NCBI RefSeq assembly: GCF_021018895.1
Contig: NC_079375.1
Coordinates: forward strand, 12,990,732 to 13,054,731
Source: Seriola aureovittata
Taxonomy: Eukaryota; Chordata; Actinopteri; Carangiformes; Carangidae
Reading direction: 5' to 3'
Length of the DNA: 64,000 nt
Shown: one piece after another, positions 45,929 through 57,568 of the stretch
Layout of the letters: each line of letters starts with the position of its first letter
How positions within the stretch are numbered: the stretch's first letter is position 1
Made by a program: the position numbers and the translations under genes
The notes under the pieces: model-generated
The model's input: the letters and a program-made list of their open reading frames with translations, nothing else
Database searches by the model: none
What the model was told of the DNA's origin: nothing

Positions 45929-48900
45929 GGGGGGGGGCAAAACAAACAAACAAAAAAAACTTGTTGATAAACAGCGATACTCACCGGTGAGCGGCAGCGA
46001 GGCTGAGCTCCACTGCTCCATAGCTGCTGCCGTGAGGTTCTGTCTGCCATCTGATTCGCACGTGTTAATATTTGCAACTGTCAGAGGAGAGATGAAAGAA
46101 TAATGTCAGCTGATATCTGTATTTATTTTAGCTGCACTTGGCCGATACAGGCTCAAAGTACATATCAGCAACATACTTTTATCACAGGCAAAAGGTTTAA
46201 GAAGTTTTCATGTCTCAGGAAAGCGAGCATTTTCTTATGTACAGAACACAGAATAGATGAGTACACCCCCTCTGAACATAAAGAAATCATTTTTGGTCCT
46301 AAATGATCAACATTCCAGTTAATAAAAAAGGTGGCAAGTGAAATTTATTAAACATAAATATATAATAACATAGAAAGATATGTCATAAATATCTTAGAAA
46401 TAAATAAATTCCGCCGCTTCGCTTAAATCTAGGGTTGTAAAGATGAGTACACCCTTGCATTATTTTAGTGCTTATTATGTCCAACCTTACTTTTAAAGAA
46501 CTGCACTGAACTTTCTTGGCATCGAGCGTACAGGTTCACAACGTATTGTGCCGTCTATCCTGTTCCACTCCTGGAGGGCGACCTCTTTGAGAGCCTTGAT
46601 GTTTGAGGCGGAGTGCTGCTCCGCTTGTCTCTGCAAAATCCCCCACAGGTGCTTGATAGGTTTGAGGTCTCGTGACATACTTGGCCACTGCAGCACTTTC
46701 ACCTTGATCTTCCTTAAGAAAGCAGCAGTGGCTTTGGAAGAATGTTTAGGGTCATTGTCATGTTGAAAAAGTGCCCGCTGACCCAGAGTGTGGAGAGAGG
46801 GTAGCATCTTCTCTTTCAGGATTTTGCAGTAAATCTTTGAATTCATGGTGCCATCAATAAAGTACAACTCCCCAACACCTTCAGCACTCATACACCCCTA
46901 CATATCGACACCCTCTTAAAATAATGGCCTAAGTCATTTTTTCAGGTTTTTCAGGAAACACAAAAAACTCAACAAAAGAGTCACACTTTTGACATAGGCC
47001 ATTATACAACCGGGGGTAGAATTGCATGTTCCCCTCAACTGAGGATTCAGGCGATTTTACCAGAGGTGGCCAGCATCATGAGGGGGTGATTTAGGCAAAA
47101 AAAACATTTTTGTCAAAACATGACTTAGGCCATTATTTTAGGAAGGTGACGATATACAACTTAACCACCGTCATACTTCACTGTTGGAACCATGCACCTC
47201 TCACTGTACTCCTCCCCCTTGTGATGACATACATTTCGGGTTGCCATCAGATCCAAAAAGTTTGATTTCGGTCTCATCAGACCAGAGTATAGATTCCCAA
47301 AAGCCTTCAACTTTATCAATATGGGCCTTAGCAAAGGCTAAACAAGCTTTTTTGTGATTTGGCTTCCTGCGTGCACGACAGCCATGCATTGAGATGTGAG
47401 ATGAAACAGTCACTCCAGTTTGCCGATTCTCTCGCACTTTTCTCAACAAAACTCACTCAATCCCCAGGTGAAAGCTTACGACGACGAACTGGACGTTTCC
47501 ATCCTTTTTGAAGTCCGTCCTTTTTATATTTCTGTATCAGTTTTGAATTCTGACTCATCCTCTTGTACCCTCGCCCCCTTTCTGTGCAATGAAATAATTC
47601 TGTTGCTCAAGTCTCCAGACTATTCTGTCCCAAGTTGTGCCATTGTTGTTAGCATTGAGTCTGAGAGTAATTCAGTGGGTTAGGTGTCTAATTGTCACCT
47701 AGTTACACCTGTTTGAGTGGGATGGTTCAACAGACTCACCAGGTGAGTCTGGTGCCCTTAACGAGCACCAAAAAAACCTTCTTATTAAGACTTATTTTGT
47801 AACTTTCAGGAGGGTGTACTCATTTTACCTTTGACAAGAAAATTTACTTTTACTTTATATCTGAGGAAACCAATTTGTCCTTCTAATATTTACTCAACGT
47901 GCAGTTGCCTCTTTACATTTTTCACATTGATCTGTGGCTTATTGATTTATTCATTTTCATCTGAGGCCTGAAAGAGGTGGAAATCTAGATGTGGACACAT
48001 AAGAACAGTCTTGTTTTAGTTATTTTTTAAGATGGCTGTCATAAAGTTTGCCTTTTTTCTCCAAGGCTATTACTTCCACATAATTATCAGTGCTATGCTG
48101 TAAGAATAAATGTGGTCATGGGAAAACCATATAATCTATGTGCTATTCTGTTTCTGCTAATTCTGCTATTCTTGAATAATTGTATTGAGTGTGTTATTAA
48201 GCATTTGTCATTTTCTTTTGAATTGAAAAAAATGTCATAGACAAAGGAAATAATTGTTAGACTGACCTCGATGTGCCTCTCTTAGCGACGACATCACCAC
48301 TGTGGCCCACTCCTCGGCCTCTCGGTCGCAGCGGAAGTTGAAGCGGATGCAGTCGTGGGGCGGCGCAGCAAGACGCATCTCATGGCAGCGAGGGGACTTG
48401 ACCTCATACTGCACCGAGCGAAGGTCAAACTCTGCAATGAACTGAGGGTAAAAAAAAAAAATAATAATTATATAAACAGATCTCAAAAGGTCCGTCATTC
48501 TGCTCAGCCATAATGCAGGAACTACAGTACATGTCATTCATGTCTCTTTACAAAAACAAAAGACAGAGAAGGGTTGTATTAATTACTTAAAAACCAGTCG
48601 AAATGTAAAAATATTGATACTTCATATTGTGACTTTTACAGGTTTGTTCTGTCTGACCAACTGGGAACAAGGAATCAACAACATTGTTTCAGCTCTACAG
48701 CGCTTGATTTGGAAATAGGCGAAATTACATTAAAGCCCTTGGCAAATTAAGACAGCCTTTGGAATTTGCAAATACAGCTATATGTTAATGTGAGAAAAAG
48801 GAAATAATCCCCTGAAATATGACAAAAACCAAATGAAATCCTTGTTTGGACAGAGAAAGACTTGTCATAAGTCCTCTAACTTTCACTGTGGAAATGGCGG

Positions 48901-51521
48901 GAAACATTAGTGCACTAAAGTCTGTTGTGAGTAGACAATGGCTGCAAAGGGGGATTTGCCTGCTGCCAGAGAGTGTGTGTGTATTTTTATAGAAACTCTG
49001 ATACGACTGTACGAAAAGTCTGACAGACAAGCAAAAAAAAAAAAAATCTGTCCAACGTGAGATGACAAGCTGATTGCAAGTGTGTCAGATTTTAGGAAGA
49101 CGGCACATAGTGAACATGATGAACAAAGGACTAATTTGAGAGTGACGTTAGTACATGATGAAACAGGCACAGTCCAAATAAAGGTCAGCTTCAATCATGA
49201 TCAGTCATGTAATTCTTCAGCTGGGGCTGACATGACCATTGTCAGTCATCACCCATAATAGTGAAAAAAGGGAGAACTTGTCTGTGTACTGAAATCTGTC
49301 CCTTTGTGGTTGAACAGAGCAGTGCTGTCTAGAAACAGAGTCCCTGAGATTTTTTGAGTTAAATATGTAAAAGTAATACAGTCGTAAAAGGAAAAGTAGA
49401 TCAGTAGTAATCAGCAGTGTACAGATAAATATTACGATTTAAAGCATCTACTTCAGCAACAGAGTGTAAATTTGTTAAAATCAAACCTGCTTACAACAAA
49501 AAAGAGGAAAACAACAAATACAAAACTAGCAAACATGTACTGAGGGGTTAAAGGGAAACATAAAGCACATTGGAGCAAATAAAGAAATTATACTGAAATG
49601 CTTCCATCGACCCGAAGTATAGACATCAAGCAGTGGCCGAGCGCAGATCTCATCTTTCTTCTATATCTTCAGAATTAAGATTATGATGTGTTCTGTCAGG
49701 TTACAGTGTTTGCTGAAACAGCGTTCTTGCGTCATTACTGTACGTAACTCTTTACTAAAAGGGACTAAAAGACGTGGATATTCACCAGGCAGGGAGGGTG
49801 TATTGATAAACATTATTTAGTTGCATTATGGGAATTGTGGGTCCCAGTGTTTTTGGAGCTTAACCCGTACCAGGAAGTAAAATTTAGGAAATCTCGACCA
49901 CTGCCAGTTCAATTTTTTTGTTTTTTTCCGTCTCTCATTACATACCAAAACATAAAACTGTTAACTGAAAATCTGAGAGAAAACATTGGTATCCTCAGAT
50001 CTTTACCACTAGTTGGGCAAAAATATGTATCATGTATATATATGGAGTCAGAGGAATAGTATGTTGTTAATCAAGTCAAACCGCAGTAGCACGTCTCAAA
50101 CTTATAAGTTCATCAGGCTCAGCTCTTGCAGTCAGTCTAGGTTTTGTGCCTCAGGTGTGCAAAATAAATTTGTCATTTCAGCCCAGAATAAAGTACTTGT
50201 CAAGCTGAAATGTGTGAAATTATGTATTTATGTGTGAAATTATGTAGTTGTTGCTGTTGCTTGAAACTTATTTTAAGCCTCGTGTGACCAAATTGTATGC
50301 TGAGGTGGTGTTAAAGCATCTAGGTGAAGGTAGCTCTGATAGTGTTGAAAGTACCCAAAAAACCCTGTAAAACTTGCTGCTGCTCCACATGGTTATTTAT
50401 ACCTGTTTTATTGTCTACATTCACAATTGCACTTGTCGACACTCGTTTCTCCTTATTTAAAGGCTCTATGCGCCACACCAGATGTTAGAATGCAGGTTAT
50501 CGTGTAGAATTTAATGAGAAGAATAGAGACTTCCAGCAAGATATAGAGAGAGGAGTGTCATGGTACATTAAATTCAAGTGTGTCATGCTACATATGACAA
50601 ATTCACAGCTGAAACTGGTAGTTTGTTTGTTTGTGGAGGTAAGGAGTGAGAGGGAAAATACCCACTTGTCTTCCCACTAAATCCAGGAGTCTCACTGCAG
50701 CTGTTAACCAATACAATCACAGCTGAAGGATTTCCCCCTGATGCTGTTATAATTCTAATAAAACTAAATGAGTGGTGGTTGATGGGAAGGCTGAAAATGA
50801 AAGTGAAACTAAAAGCCATCTTAACTACAGCATTGGTAACTCATAAACAACAATTTGAGGCTGTTTACATCATACAAGTTATTCCATTGGAAAAATAAGG
50901 ACTAAAATAGAGTTACTGTCAGATGGGTTCAGTTAAAAAGAAAACAAGAGGGAAAGTTAAGATTTTGCTAAAAGTTTGGCACATAGTTGTTATTGTGGAT
51001 CCAGAGGGAAGTTTTAGGTTCTGTTTTAACTGCCTGCCATGATACAGACATGCACTGAAAGAAATCTGATGTGACTTTATCCCCAAATCTGAATCTGTGG
51101 AGCTGAGTCCGTGGCTGACTGCACCATAAAATGGCGTGTACAGGCCTGAGCTGGTATAAAATATAAATGTGATTCAGTAAAATGGTTCATCCAAAACATA
51201 TCTAAGCGCATGGTGACAGCACTTCTTCAACACACAAGTGTATATGCGATCTCTCACCACACTACGGTTTCCGCTCGTATCCCGCAGTGCAAGTCTGAAC
51301 TCTCCGGCCCGGCTCGGGTCCATGCTGAGTTGTAGGCGCAGAGTCTCGCTGCCTGCTCCGGGGAGGCACAGGGGCCGGATCCCGGAATGGCACACCGACA
51401 CCCGGACTGACATCAAAACAGTACTGCAGCAAGCCGTCGGCGCAGGGCCGCCGCATGCAGCCTGCTGGGACGAGGCAGGGACCGGGGCTGGAGGAGCCCA
51501 GCCACCCGAGCTGAGTGCCAT
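43874..51521 (-). CDS. sharpin: SHARPIN, LUBAC accessory subunit
   Basis: Subunit of the linear ubiquitin chain assembly complex with HOIP and HOIL-1, promoting Met1-linked ubiquitin and NF-κB signalling. Exons on the minus strand: 51521-51258, 48441-48267, 46077-45985, 45835-45694, 45613-45523, 45405-45120, 44459-44356, 44143-44042, 43924-43874. They join in phase to about 435 aa (human 387). The PH-like N-terminal domain spans residues ~20-150. The ubiquitin-like domain (~225-310) holds the hallmark [22 protein letters not shown]. The NZF zinc finger (389-412) has C391-x2-C394-x10-C405-x2-C408 with the TF-containing segment [12 protein letters not shown]. The C terminus is uncertain: the last 117-base intron is in frame without a stop, and another acceptor at 43,981 would put a stop right after exon 8. 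Exon 8 has a CAGCAG acceptor. Intron 1 is 2.8 kb, and intron 2 holds a Tc1 fossil. Confidence 0.9.
45411..45457. repeat. (GAA)n(CAA)n microsatellite abutting sharpin exon 6
   Basis: About seven GAA units and eight CAA units on the + strand. On the sharpin strand this is (TTG)n(TTC)n ending in TTTAG, so the TTC run forms the polypyrimidine tract of the exon 6 acceptor (exon begins at 45,405). Confidence 0.95.
45887..45937. repeat. (GT)n plus G-run in sharpin intron 3
   Basis: About 20 GT units then 12 G bases on the + strand, occupying a third of a 149-base intron. On the sharpin strand it reads C12(AC)n. Confidence 0.97.
46256..47823 (-). mobile_element. Decayed Tc1-like DNA transposon in sharpin intron 2
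   Basis: Ends share a GATGAGTACACCC-type terminal motif: at 46,256 and, inverted, at 47,812-47,823. A second direct copy of the motif at 46,442 lies 186 bases inside the left end, which suggests the IR/DR architecture of Tc1 elements with long terminal repeats. The interior encodes a broken transposase on the minus strand. Bases 47,449-47,201 give [17 protein letters not shown], the first catalytic Asp block. Bases 46,891-46,493 give [16 protein letters not shown], the second Asp block, then [12 protein letters not shown]. The last is normally D-L-N-P-I-E, so the third catalytic acid is Lys. Frames shift between blocks and the N-terminal part is damaged. A second element interrupts it at 46,906-47,151. 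Inactive. Confidence 0.88.
46906..47151. mobile_element. 246-bp MITE nested in the Tc1 transposase
   Basis: The two ends are inverted repeats of 32 bases with 29 matches: left from CGACACCCTCTTAAAATAAT, right inverse from CGTCACCTTCCTAAAATAAT, both continuing GGCCTAAGTCAT. Both sides are flanked by ATAT (46,902-46,905 and 47,152-47,155), a 4-base duplication or a TA duplication extended by chance. Removing the insert and one ATAT rejoins the transposase region between VPTVKYDGG and the ATGAGTGCTGAAGG segment. No coding capacity. Superfamily not assigned. Confidence 0.82.
48442..51257 (-). other. sharpin intron 1, no additional gene seen
   Basis: A 2.8-kb intron of mostly AT-rich sequence. 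Short frames on both strands have no domain or splice support. Bases 49,365-49,480 resemble the ACTTAAGTA-type fish repeat only weakly. CpG-rich sequence around exon 1 (51,240-51,620) marks the likely sharpin promoter. Confidence 0.45.
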
Positions 51522-51720
51522 GTCGCGAGCACCAGAGGCGGAGTGAGGGTGTCTTAAGCCCCGCGGCGGGTGTTACTGCTGCCCGCTGCCTCTGTGTGGT
51601 TTATAAGGTCCACCGGTATCTGAAGGGAATGCGTTTCGTCACGGGCAGGCTTTGGTTTTCTCCTCTCTTCGCAAATTCTTCCATATCTACCCGACCCGAG
51701 CACGGAGCGAAAGAAAAACA
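51240..51720 (-). promoter_or_regulatory. CpG-rich sharpin first exon and promoter region
   Basis: The stretch is visibly richer in C+G and CpG than its surroundings and covers the first coding exon plus about 200 bases upstream on the minus strand. No TATA box stands out. It lies about 2 kb from the divergent gpt-like start, so a shared bidirectional promoter is unlikely. Confidence 0.55.
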
Positions 51721-51729
51721 AAACAGGAA

Positions 51730-52455
51730 GTGCAGGAGTACGTCTCTTGTTTTTGTCCGTAGAGAAACGTGGCTGTGAAACATTCGACCTATCTCAAATG
51801 CCATACTGAATGAATAGCACTGCATTCACAAAAAAAAAAAATCGTAATTATGTTGTAGTGTGTAATTTAGAAACGAATTACTAATAATTAATCCTAATTA
51901 TGAGAACATAGGGGATGAGGACATAAACAATAACAGACAATAAAACAGCACGAAAGAAATCAGAGAGCAGTAAAAGAAATAAATCAAACAAATACATTTT
52001 GCAGATATAGGGCAAACAACATCAAAGTGATACTTAATAAGAAAAACATTTATCAGATAACAGCTAAATAATGCATTCACAGATAGATTACACAGGATTC
52101 CGTGAGTTGAGAAATGTGGTGGGTTTTTAACAGCCTCACCAGACTTTAACTGAGTTTTTTTTTTTTTCTAATCATTTAACATTTAAGTGACATTGCACAG
52201 CGACGTACACCCTTTTGCTGTAGGCTATATTGTAAAATACAGTACATCCTAACTGAGTAACTGGGTGCCAGTGTCAGGAGTTAACAATGAGAGTGATGTG
52301 GGTGGTTTGTTGTGTGCCAGTGGAAAACTTGGCAGGAGAACTTTCTATGAGTGGTAATTGATTTATAGACTTTTTTTGAAGACCTGAGAGCAATGCACTG
52401 TGTGCAGAAATTTTATGTTGTCCACCTAATCAATGACTGACTCAGGGTAAAAGGT
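51730..52455. other. Interval upstream of sharpin, no gene seen
   Basis: AT-rich intergenic DNA between the sharpin promoter region and the solo LTR. Frames are short and unrecognised, with poly-A/T runs near 51,830 and 52,159. Confidence 0.4.
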
Positions 52456-52460
52456 CAGTG

Positions 52461-52941
52461 TGAGGCCCTAGGTCACTGTGAGCCAGCTACTGCACTAAAT
52501 CTTATTAGCTTTGAGATGCTGAGGCGGCTCCTCCAGACAAAGCTGTGCTTTTGGCTGATACTGCTGGTGCACAGTCCTTGGATGGGCGGTAACAAGCGGC
52601 TGAGTGTTCTGAGAATCAGAACTCCTACATATAGTCATGTTTCCTTGTTTATGGTTAATGAACCAATAGTGTAGTAACACATCCCTCTCCAACCCCTTCT
52701 CCGTCTTATGGGGTTAGTTGACCAGTTATGGAGTGCAAGCTATCTATAGTATTCTTTATAAATGTATAAAACCTATCCCCAGAGGTTCCTGCTTCAGAAT
52801 TGAGGTGACATCATGCACAGAAGCCTGTATTGATGAATCCTCCTTTCTCCTTGATCAAGCATCAATAAACATCCTCAGTATAAGACATCCTGGACTCCAG
52901 CGCTCTTTCTTCCCCACCGATGATAAGAATTTTCCCTAACA
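52461..52941 (+). mobile_element. Solo LTR of a retroelement
   Basis: A 481-base segment begins TGAGGCCC and ends CCCTAACA (TG...CA ends). It is flanked on both sides by CAGTG (52,456-52,460 and 52,942-52,946), a 5-base target duplication. Internal order is that of an LTR: TATAAA boxes near 52,757 and 52,765, then AATAAA at 52,864-52,869 about 100 bases later, then a U5-like region. No second LTR, primer site or gag/pol coding sequence is present nearby, so it is a recombined solo LTR. Its sense strand points towards gpt-like, whose start is 0.74 kb downstream. Endogenous-retrovirus versus Ty3-type origin cannot be decided. Confidence 0.72.
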
Positions 52942-52946
52942 CAGTG

Positions 52947-53676
52947 CAGTTGTTGAACCTGCTTGTAAATGAAACTTCTCTGTCAGGTCAGGCCTTTTGT
53001 TTATCTCATGCATGCAATCTGGTTTTATCTCATTCAATAATAACACCCACACTTCTTGCCTGTGGTGCACTGCATTGTGATATTGTGGAATAAGTACAGA
53101 CAGTTGTGATAGTCATCACCGGTTTAATGTCGCCAATTGCTTCTACTTTTGTAACTTTGTAGCCATGAAACACAAATAAGATTTTCTTTATTTAGATTTT
53201 TGTCCCTTATGTGTTCTGAATATCTTTATCTTTTTAAATGGATTTATAGATTGAGTATAAGCTCCAGATCAAACTCAATAGCTGACTTATTCAAATCTCT
53301 GTCAGGATTTCCATAATTGTAATATATACTACAGACTGATACACTAGTGGTTATAGTTTTTAGAGAGAAGATCTTTGCAATTTCAGCAGGGTGTCATGTT
53401 CAGTCATGACTGAAAGTTAATATCTGATAAAACTGTAAAGGTGTTTCAGAATTGGGTAAAGGAATAAAGTAAAATGACAAACTGCCAACAGCAGATCGTC
53501 CCTAAACTGCATTGTCTGTTAATAAGGCACATATTACCACGTTTTTCCTATGTATATCTGTAACTAGATGTCCTCATGCATATAATTGAACTTGGAGCAA
53601 GTTGACCTGCAAGACAAAGGACCGGTCAAGACAGCCGCTGGTCTGGTCTGATAGAGGTTAGAGACAAATTGTGGAG
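52947..53676. other. Upstream region of gpt-like
   Basis: AT-rich, with no CpG island and no clear TATA box immediately before the gpt-like start. The promoter and 5' UTR must lie here or in the LTR, but neither is resolved. Confidence 0.4.
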
Positions 53677-56600
53677 ATGTCTGTTCTGCAAGAGATCAGT
53701 TCAAATGTGAGGAACATGAAGCAGTTAGAGTATGCAGTCCTGGCCAGACGAGTAAACCAGATCAAGGAAGAGGTCAAGCAGGTAAAGAAAAAAAGGTTAT
53801 GACATAAATCTACAATATATGGATGCTTGAGTCAATTTTCCAATTCGTGTTGTGATTTCTTGAACCTCTGCTTTGAATTCACCTGTCAATAGGGAGTGAG
53901 AAAGCCCTATAAAGAAATTATAGATGTCTCCTGGGGTGACCCACACAGGGCAGGCTTGAAACCTCTGTCATTTGTCCGACAGGTAATCTTTGACCTTCGG
54001 TTTTTTTTTTTTTTTTGTTAGACTTACAAAAACTGTATGTGCAAACTCCTGCATTCTCTTCTGAACTAAAATCTCCGTCTTTCTTTAACGTGTGTCTACA
54101 TATTTTGCAGGTTCTTACAGCATGTATTTACCCTCAGCTTATCAGCAGCAACAAACTGCCTGCGGACGTCAGACAGAGAGCTCAGAGGCTGCTGGGGGAA
54201 TGTGCTGGAGGGAGTGTAGGTAAGGGCCTGTGTATGTGATACTACAATGATGTGGTTTGAAGGTCTGCTCTCTCAAGTAACATAACCCCCCCCCATGATA
54301 ATCATTTTTGTCTCTCACTTTTTTCTATATCTGTCTCTAAGATTTCTGCCCACATCCCAACACATTGGAGGTGAATGGAGTTGCGTTAGAGGTGTCTCTC
54401 AGGTCCTCTTGATAATCCACAGAGCTCACTGTGAACACTTTCCACACAAAAAATAGTTCCTATAAAAACTATTGACATCTGTGCTACTGTGGATTATTCA
54501 GAGTAAAAGGGATGCTGTGTTATGAATTTCTAAGTGTAATTTTTCAACGTTTTGAGCACCACAAATTAGATTTAATTCACATGCATAATGACAGGGTGCA
54601 TTGCAGGAGAAATCTTAGAGACACTACTGACTAGATGTATGTAAGAGAGGGAGTGTTTTTTTTGGTTGTTTGTGGCAAATGGACTTTAAGCAGCTCTCAG
54701 CATTTTTTTTCTCTTGCTTTTTGTGTTAAGTTACAGTTTATACATTATGTTTGAAAAATGCTTCTATAGATTAAATACAAGTACAACTGTATAGCATATA
54801 ATAAATTGATAAAATAAAATACAAACTAGAAACAGGGCAGTAATTATATGATCAACCTGCTCTACAGTGTCATCTCAGTTTTGTTTTTTTTTAATCAGTC
54901 TGTGTTTTGTGATTGTTCACCAGAATCTGTTATTTCTTCAGGTTCCTATACAGCTACAGCGGGTATACCAGAACTAGTCCACAGAGTCTCTGACTTCATA
55001 ATGAGACGAGATGGTGGGGCCACGTCTCACCCTGAAAACATATACATCAGCCCAGGCGCACAATGCGCGCTCACGGTAACAGTCTCTATCCAGCCTCTTC
55101 CTCCTGTAAATGATTGTCATCTTCAAATTAACCCAGTCTTTCCCCGTGCTCACTAGAATATTCTCAACGTGCTGGTGAACAGAGAGGCTTCAACCAGAAC
55201 AGGTGTTTTAACTCCAGGGCCATGCTACAGCATTGCCAATCTGTCCATAATGGAACTGGGAGCGGTCATCGTCCCCTACTACCTGAATGAGGAGCAGGGC
55301 TGGGAGCTGCAGGTAGAGGAGCTACAACGAGCGCTGGAATCTGCAAAGGGAGTCTGTAACCCTGTTGCTCTGTATGTCATCAACCCTGGGAATCCATCAG
55401 GTAGTTAAACAAAGACTGGAGATCATCTATTATATTTTTGTATCAAAGAATGTACAGTATATCACACGGTTGTTTTCGTGCTATGTCGACGACAGGTCAT
55501 GTTCAAAGCAGAAAATCGATGCAAGAGGTGATCCGGTTTGTTTCAGAGAAGAGGCTCTTCCTTCTGGCTGATGAGGTGGCTGTCTTAAAGCAGTATTATC
55601 CATCCATTTGTGCACATAAACGCACACATGTACATTAAGTTAGCACGTGTCCCTCTCCACAGGTTTATCAGGACTGCATCTACGGGGAAAAGAGTGAGTT
55701 TGTCTCCTACAAGAGGGCGCTGATGGAGATGGGGCCTCCTCTTTCAGACACAGTGGAGCTGGCGTCCTTCCACTCAGCGTCCAAGGGCTTAATGGGAGAG
55801 TAAGTTCTCAGTTCCGATGAGCGTCTGGAGTTTGTCAGCTACTTTGTGATAGGTGATCTTCACAGAAGACAAGACAACGTTCATTCTTGACGCTGGACAC
55901 CAGCAGCTGACGGGACAACCTCGCTATGGGGATGACAAGACGATGGAGAAGATAAAAAGCCAAACATTTAGTAAACAGTTTAAAACGCACTATAATGTAG
56001 TTGTATGCAGCTAAGGGCATTTTAAGAGTTTATTAACCACACTTATGGGTGCCCACAGGGCGAGTTATAGTTCTTGACAAATAGATATAGCTAACTATAT
56101 TATGGCGTGTTAAGTGAAACGTAAGTTCTTGAAGTGCAGAAGATCATGTGATATGATGGAAATCTCCCAAACAGCTGGTAACTCTGCACGTGGTGAGACG
56201 GTTACGACTGATTGGATTCGTCTCTCCCACTAGGTGTGGTCTGCGTGGTGGATATGTGGAGCTGGTAAATCTGGACCGCGCTGTCATGAAATACATCCAC
56301 AATCTTTTCTCGAAAGACAGCTGTGCCCCCGTGTTGGGTCAGCTTGCCCTGGATCTGATGTTGAACCCTCCACAACCAGGAGATCCCTCATACCCTCTGT
56401 ATAATGCGGTGAGAACAGAGAAACGCTGCTCAGATTACCATCCTGTTCTGCAGGATGTCTAATAGCCTGCTGCCCCCCCCTTTTTTCATTTTTGTCCTCT
56501 TCTCCAACTCTCCGTTTTGCAGGAGACGCAACACATCAGGAACACGATGGCTCGTAATGTGAAGAGAGCCTGTGAGGTTGTGAACAGTCTCCTGGGTTTC

Positions 56601-57149
56601 TACTGCCAACCAGTGGAGGGAGGAGCATTTGCGTTCCCCAGAGTGTATCTTCCACCTAAAGCCATTCAGAAAGCCAAGGTTACTATACTGTCTTATAGAA
56701 CCATTATATATTATAATCATATAATTATCAAACGTCACATATCTGGTGCTTTGGTTATGTGATGTCTTTGGATATTTTAGGAAGTGGGAATGAAGCCAGA
56801 TACATACTACTGTATGAGACTGCTAGAGGAGACTGGTCTGTTAGTCAGTCCTGGTTCTGAGTACGGGCAAAAGGAGGGCACCTACCACATCAGGTATAAA
56901 TCAAGTGTTTTTTAGTAGACAAACTGTGGTATGATTAAAGATAAGTGGTCCACTTCAGAAAATAGGTGCATATTTCAAAAAGGCATTGTAACTGCGCTGT
57001 CAATAGAGGTTTGCAACATTTTACACTTAATGTTTCCAACCCTCTTTTATTTCTGCAGATTTTGCATTATTACATCTGAAGACATCATGGAGGAATTACT
57101 GAAACGCCTGAGCAGCTTTCACACACAATTTATGAAGGATTTTTCTTAG
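53677..57149 (+). CDS. gpt: Alanine aminotransferase-like enzyme, divergent paralogue
   Basis: PLP-dependent aminotransferase of the ALT family (L-alanine + 2-oxoglutarate to pyruvate + L-glutamate in known members). Eleven exons join in phase to 477 aa: 53677-53781, 53893-53982, 54111-54219, 54942-55075, 55157-55400, 55496-55575, 55663-55799, 56234-56408, 56523-56678, 56781-56893, 57059-57149. It lacks the N-terminal extension that makes human GPT2 523 aa and begins MSVLQE like other ALT paralogues. Landmarks: NPGNPSG (Asn225), LLADEVYQD (Asp253, Tyr256), PLP-lysine Lys295 in [36 protein letters not shown] near the C terminus. Unusual: the family block G-A-S-D-(G/A)-I is SPGAQCAL, and the aromatic P-I-P-Q-Y-P block is PGPCYSIAN, both near the cofactor. 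GECG and the Lys are intact, so it is probably a folded PLP enzyme of uncertain substrate. The gene symbol marks the family; it may be the fish gpt2-like paralogue. Confidence 0.9.
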
Positions 57150-57190
57150 ATAAAGTGACTTAAGCAGTTCATTGAGGAGATATTTAGTAC

Positions 57191-57196
57191 AATAAA
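57191..57196 (+). terminator. Polyadenylation signal, gpt-like
   Basis: AATAAA 42 bases after the stop codon, giving a very short 3' UTR. The convergent DHX30-like stop lies only about 370 bases further on. Confidence 0.7.
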
Positions 57197-57568
57197 TATG
57201 ACATTTACAGCATGCAGTCCATTTTAATGATGTTTGGCCAGTCATCCTTTCTCTTTACTCGTTATAGTAAAATATAGTCAACTTCTGCTTTTCAGAAAGC
57301 AAATAACCATAAACAATAAATCTCAGTCCAAAATCCATATGAATGGATTTCCTCACGCCTCAGTGCGAGTTTATCATTTGCTTCAAAAACTACAACAGTC
57401 CAGAATCCTGATCAGTTCAGCACATTAAGTGCCAACTCAAGTACTAAAAAATTTCTTAAAACAAAATGACCCTCTCCACAGAAAACAAAAATAAAGATAC
57501 TATCATCTTTCTTGGTTCTTCTGTACCAGACATTAGATCCAACGCATATGTGTAGAAAGTGCTCATCG

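Noticed and set aside
45690..46103. Cys/Val- and His/Thr-repeat frames over the (GT)n tract
   Set aside because: These are translations of a microsatellite in sharpin intron 3; the real exons 3 and 4 flank it.
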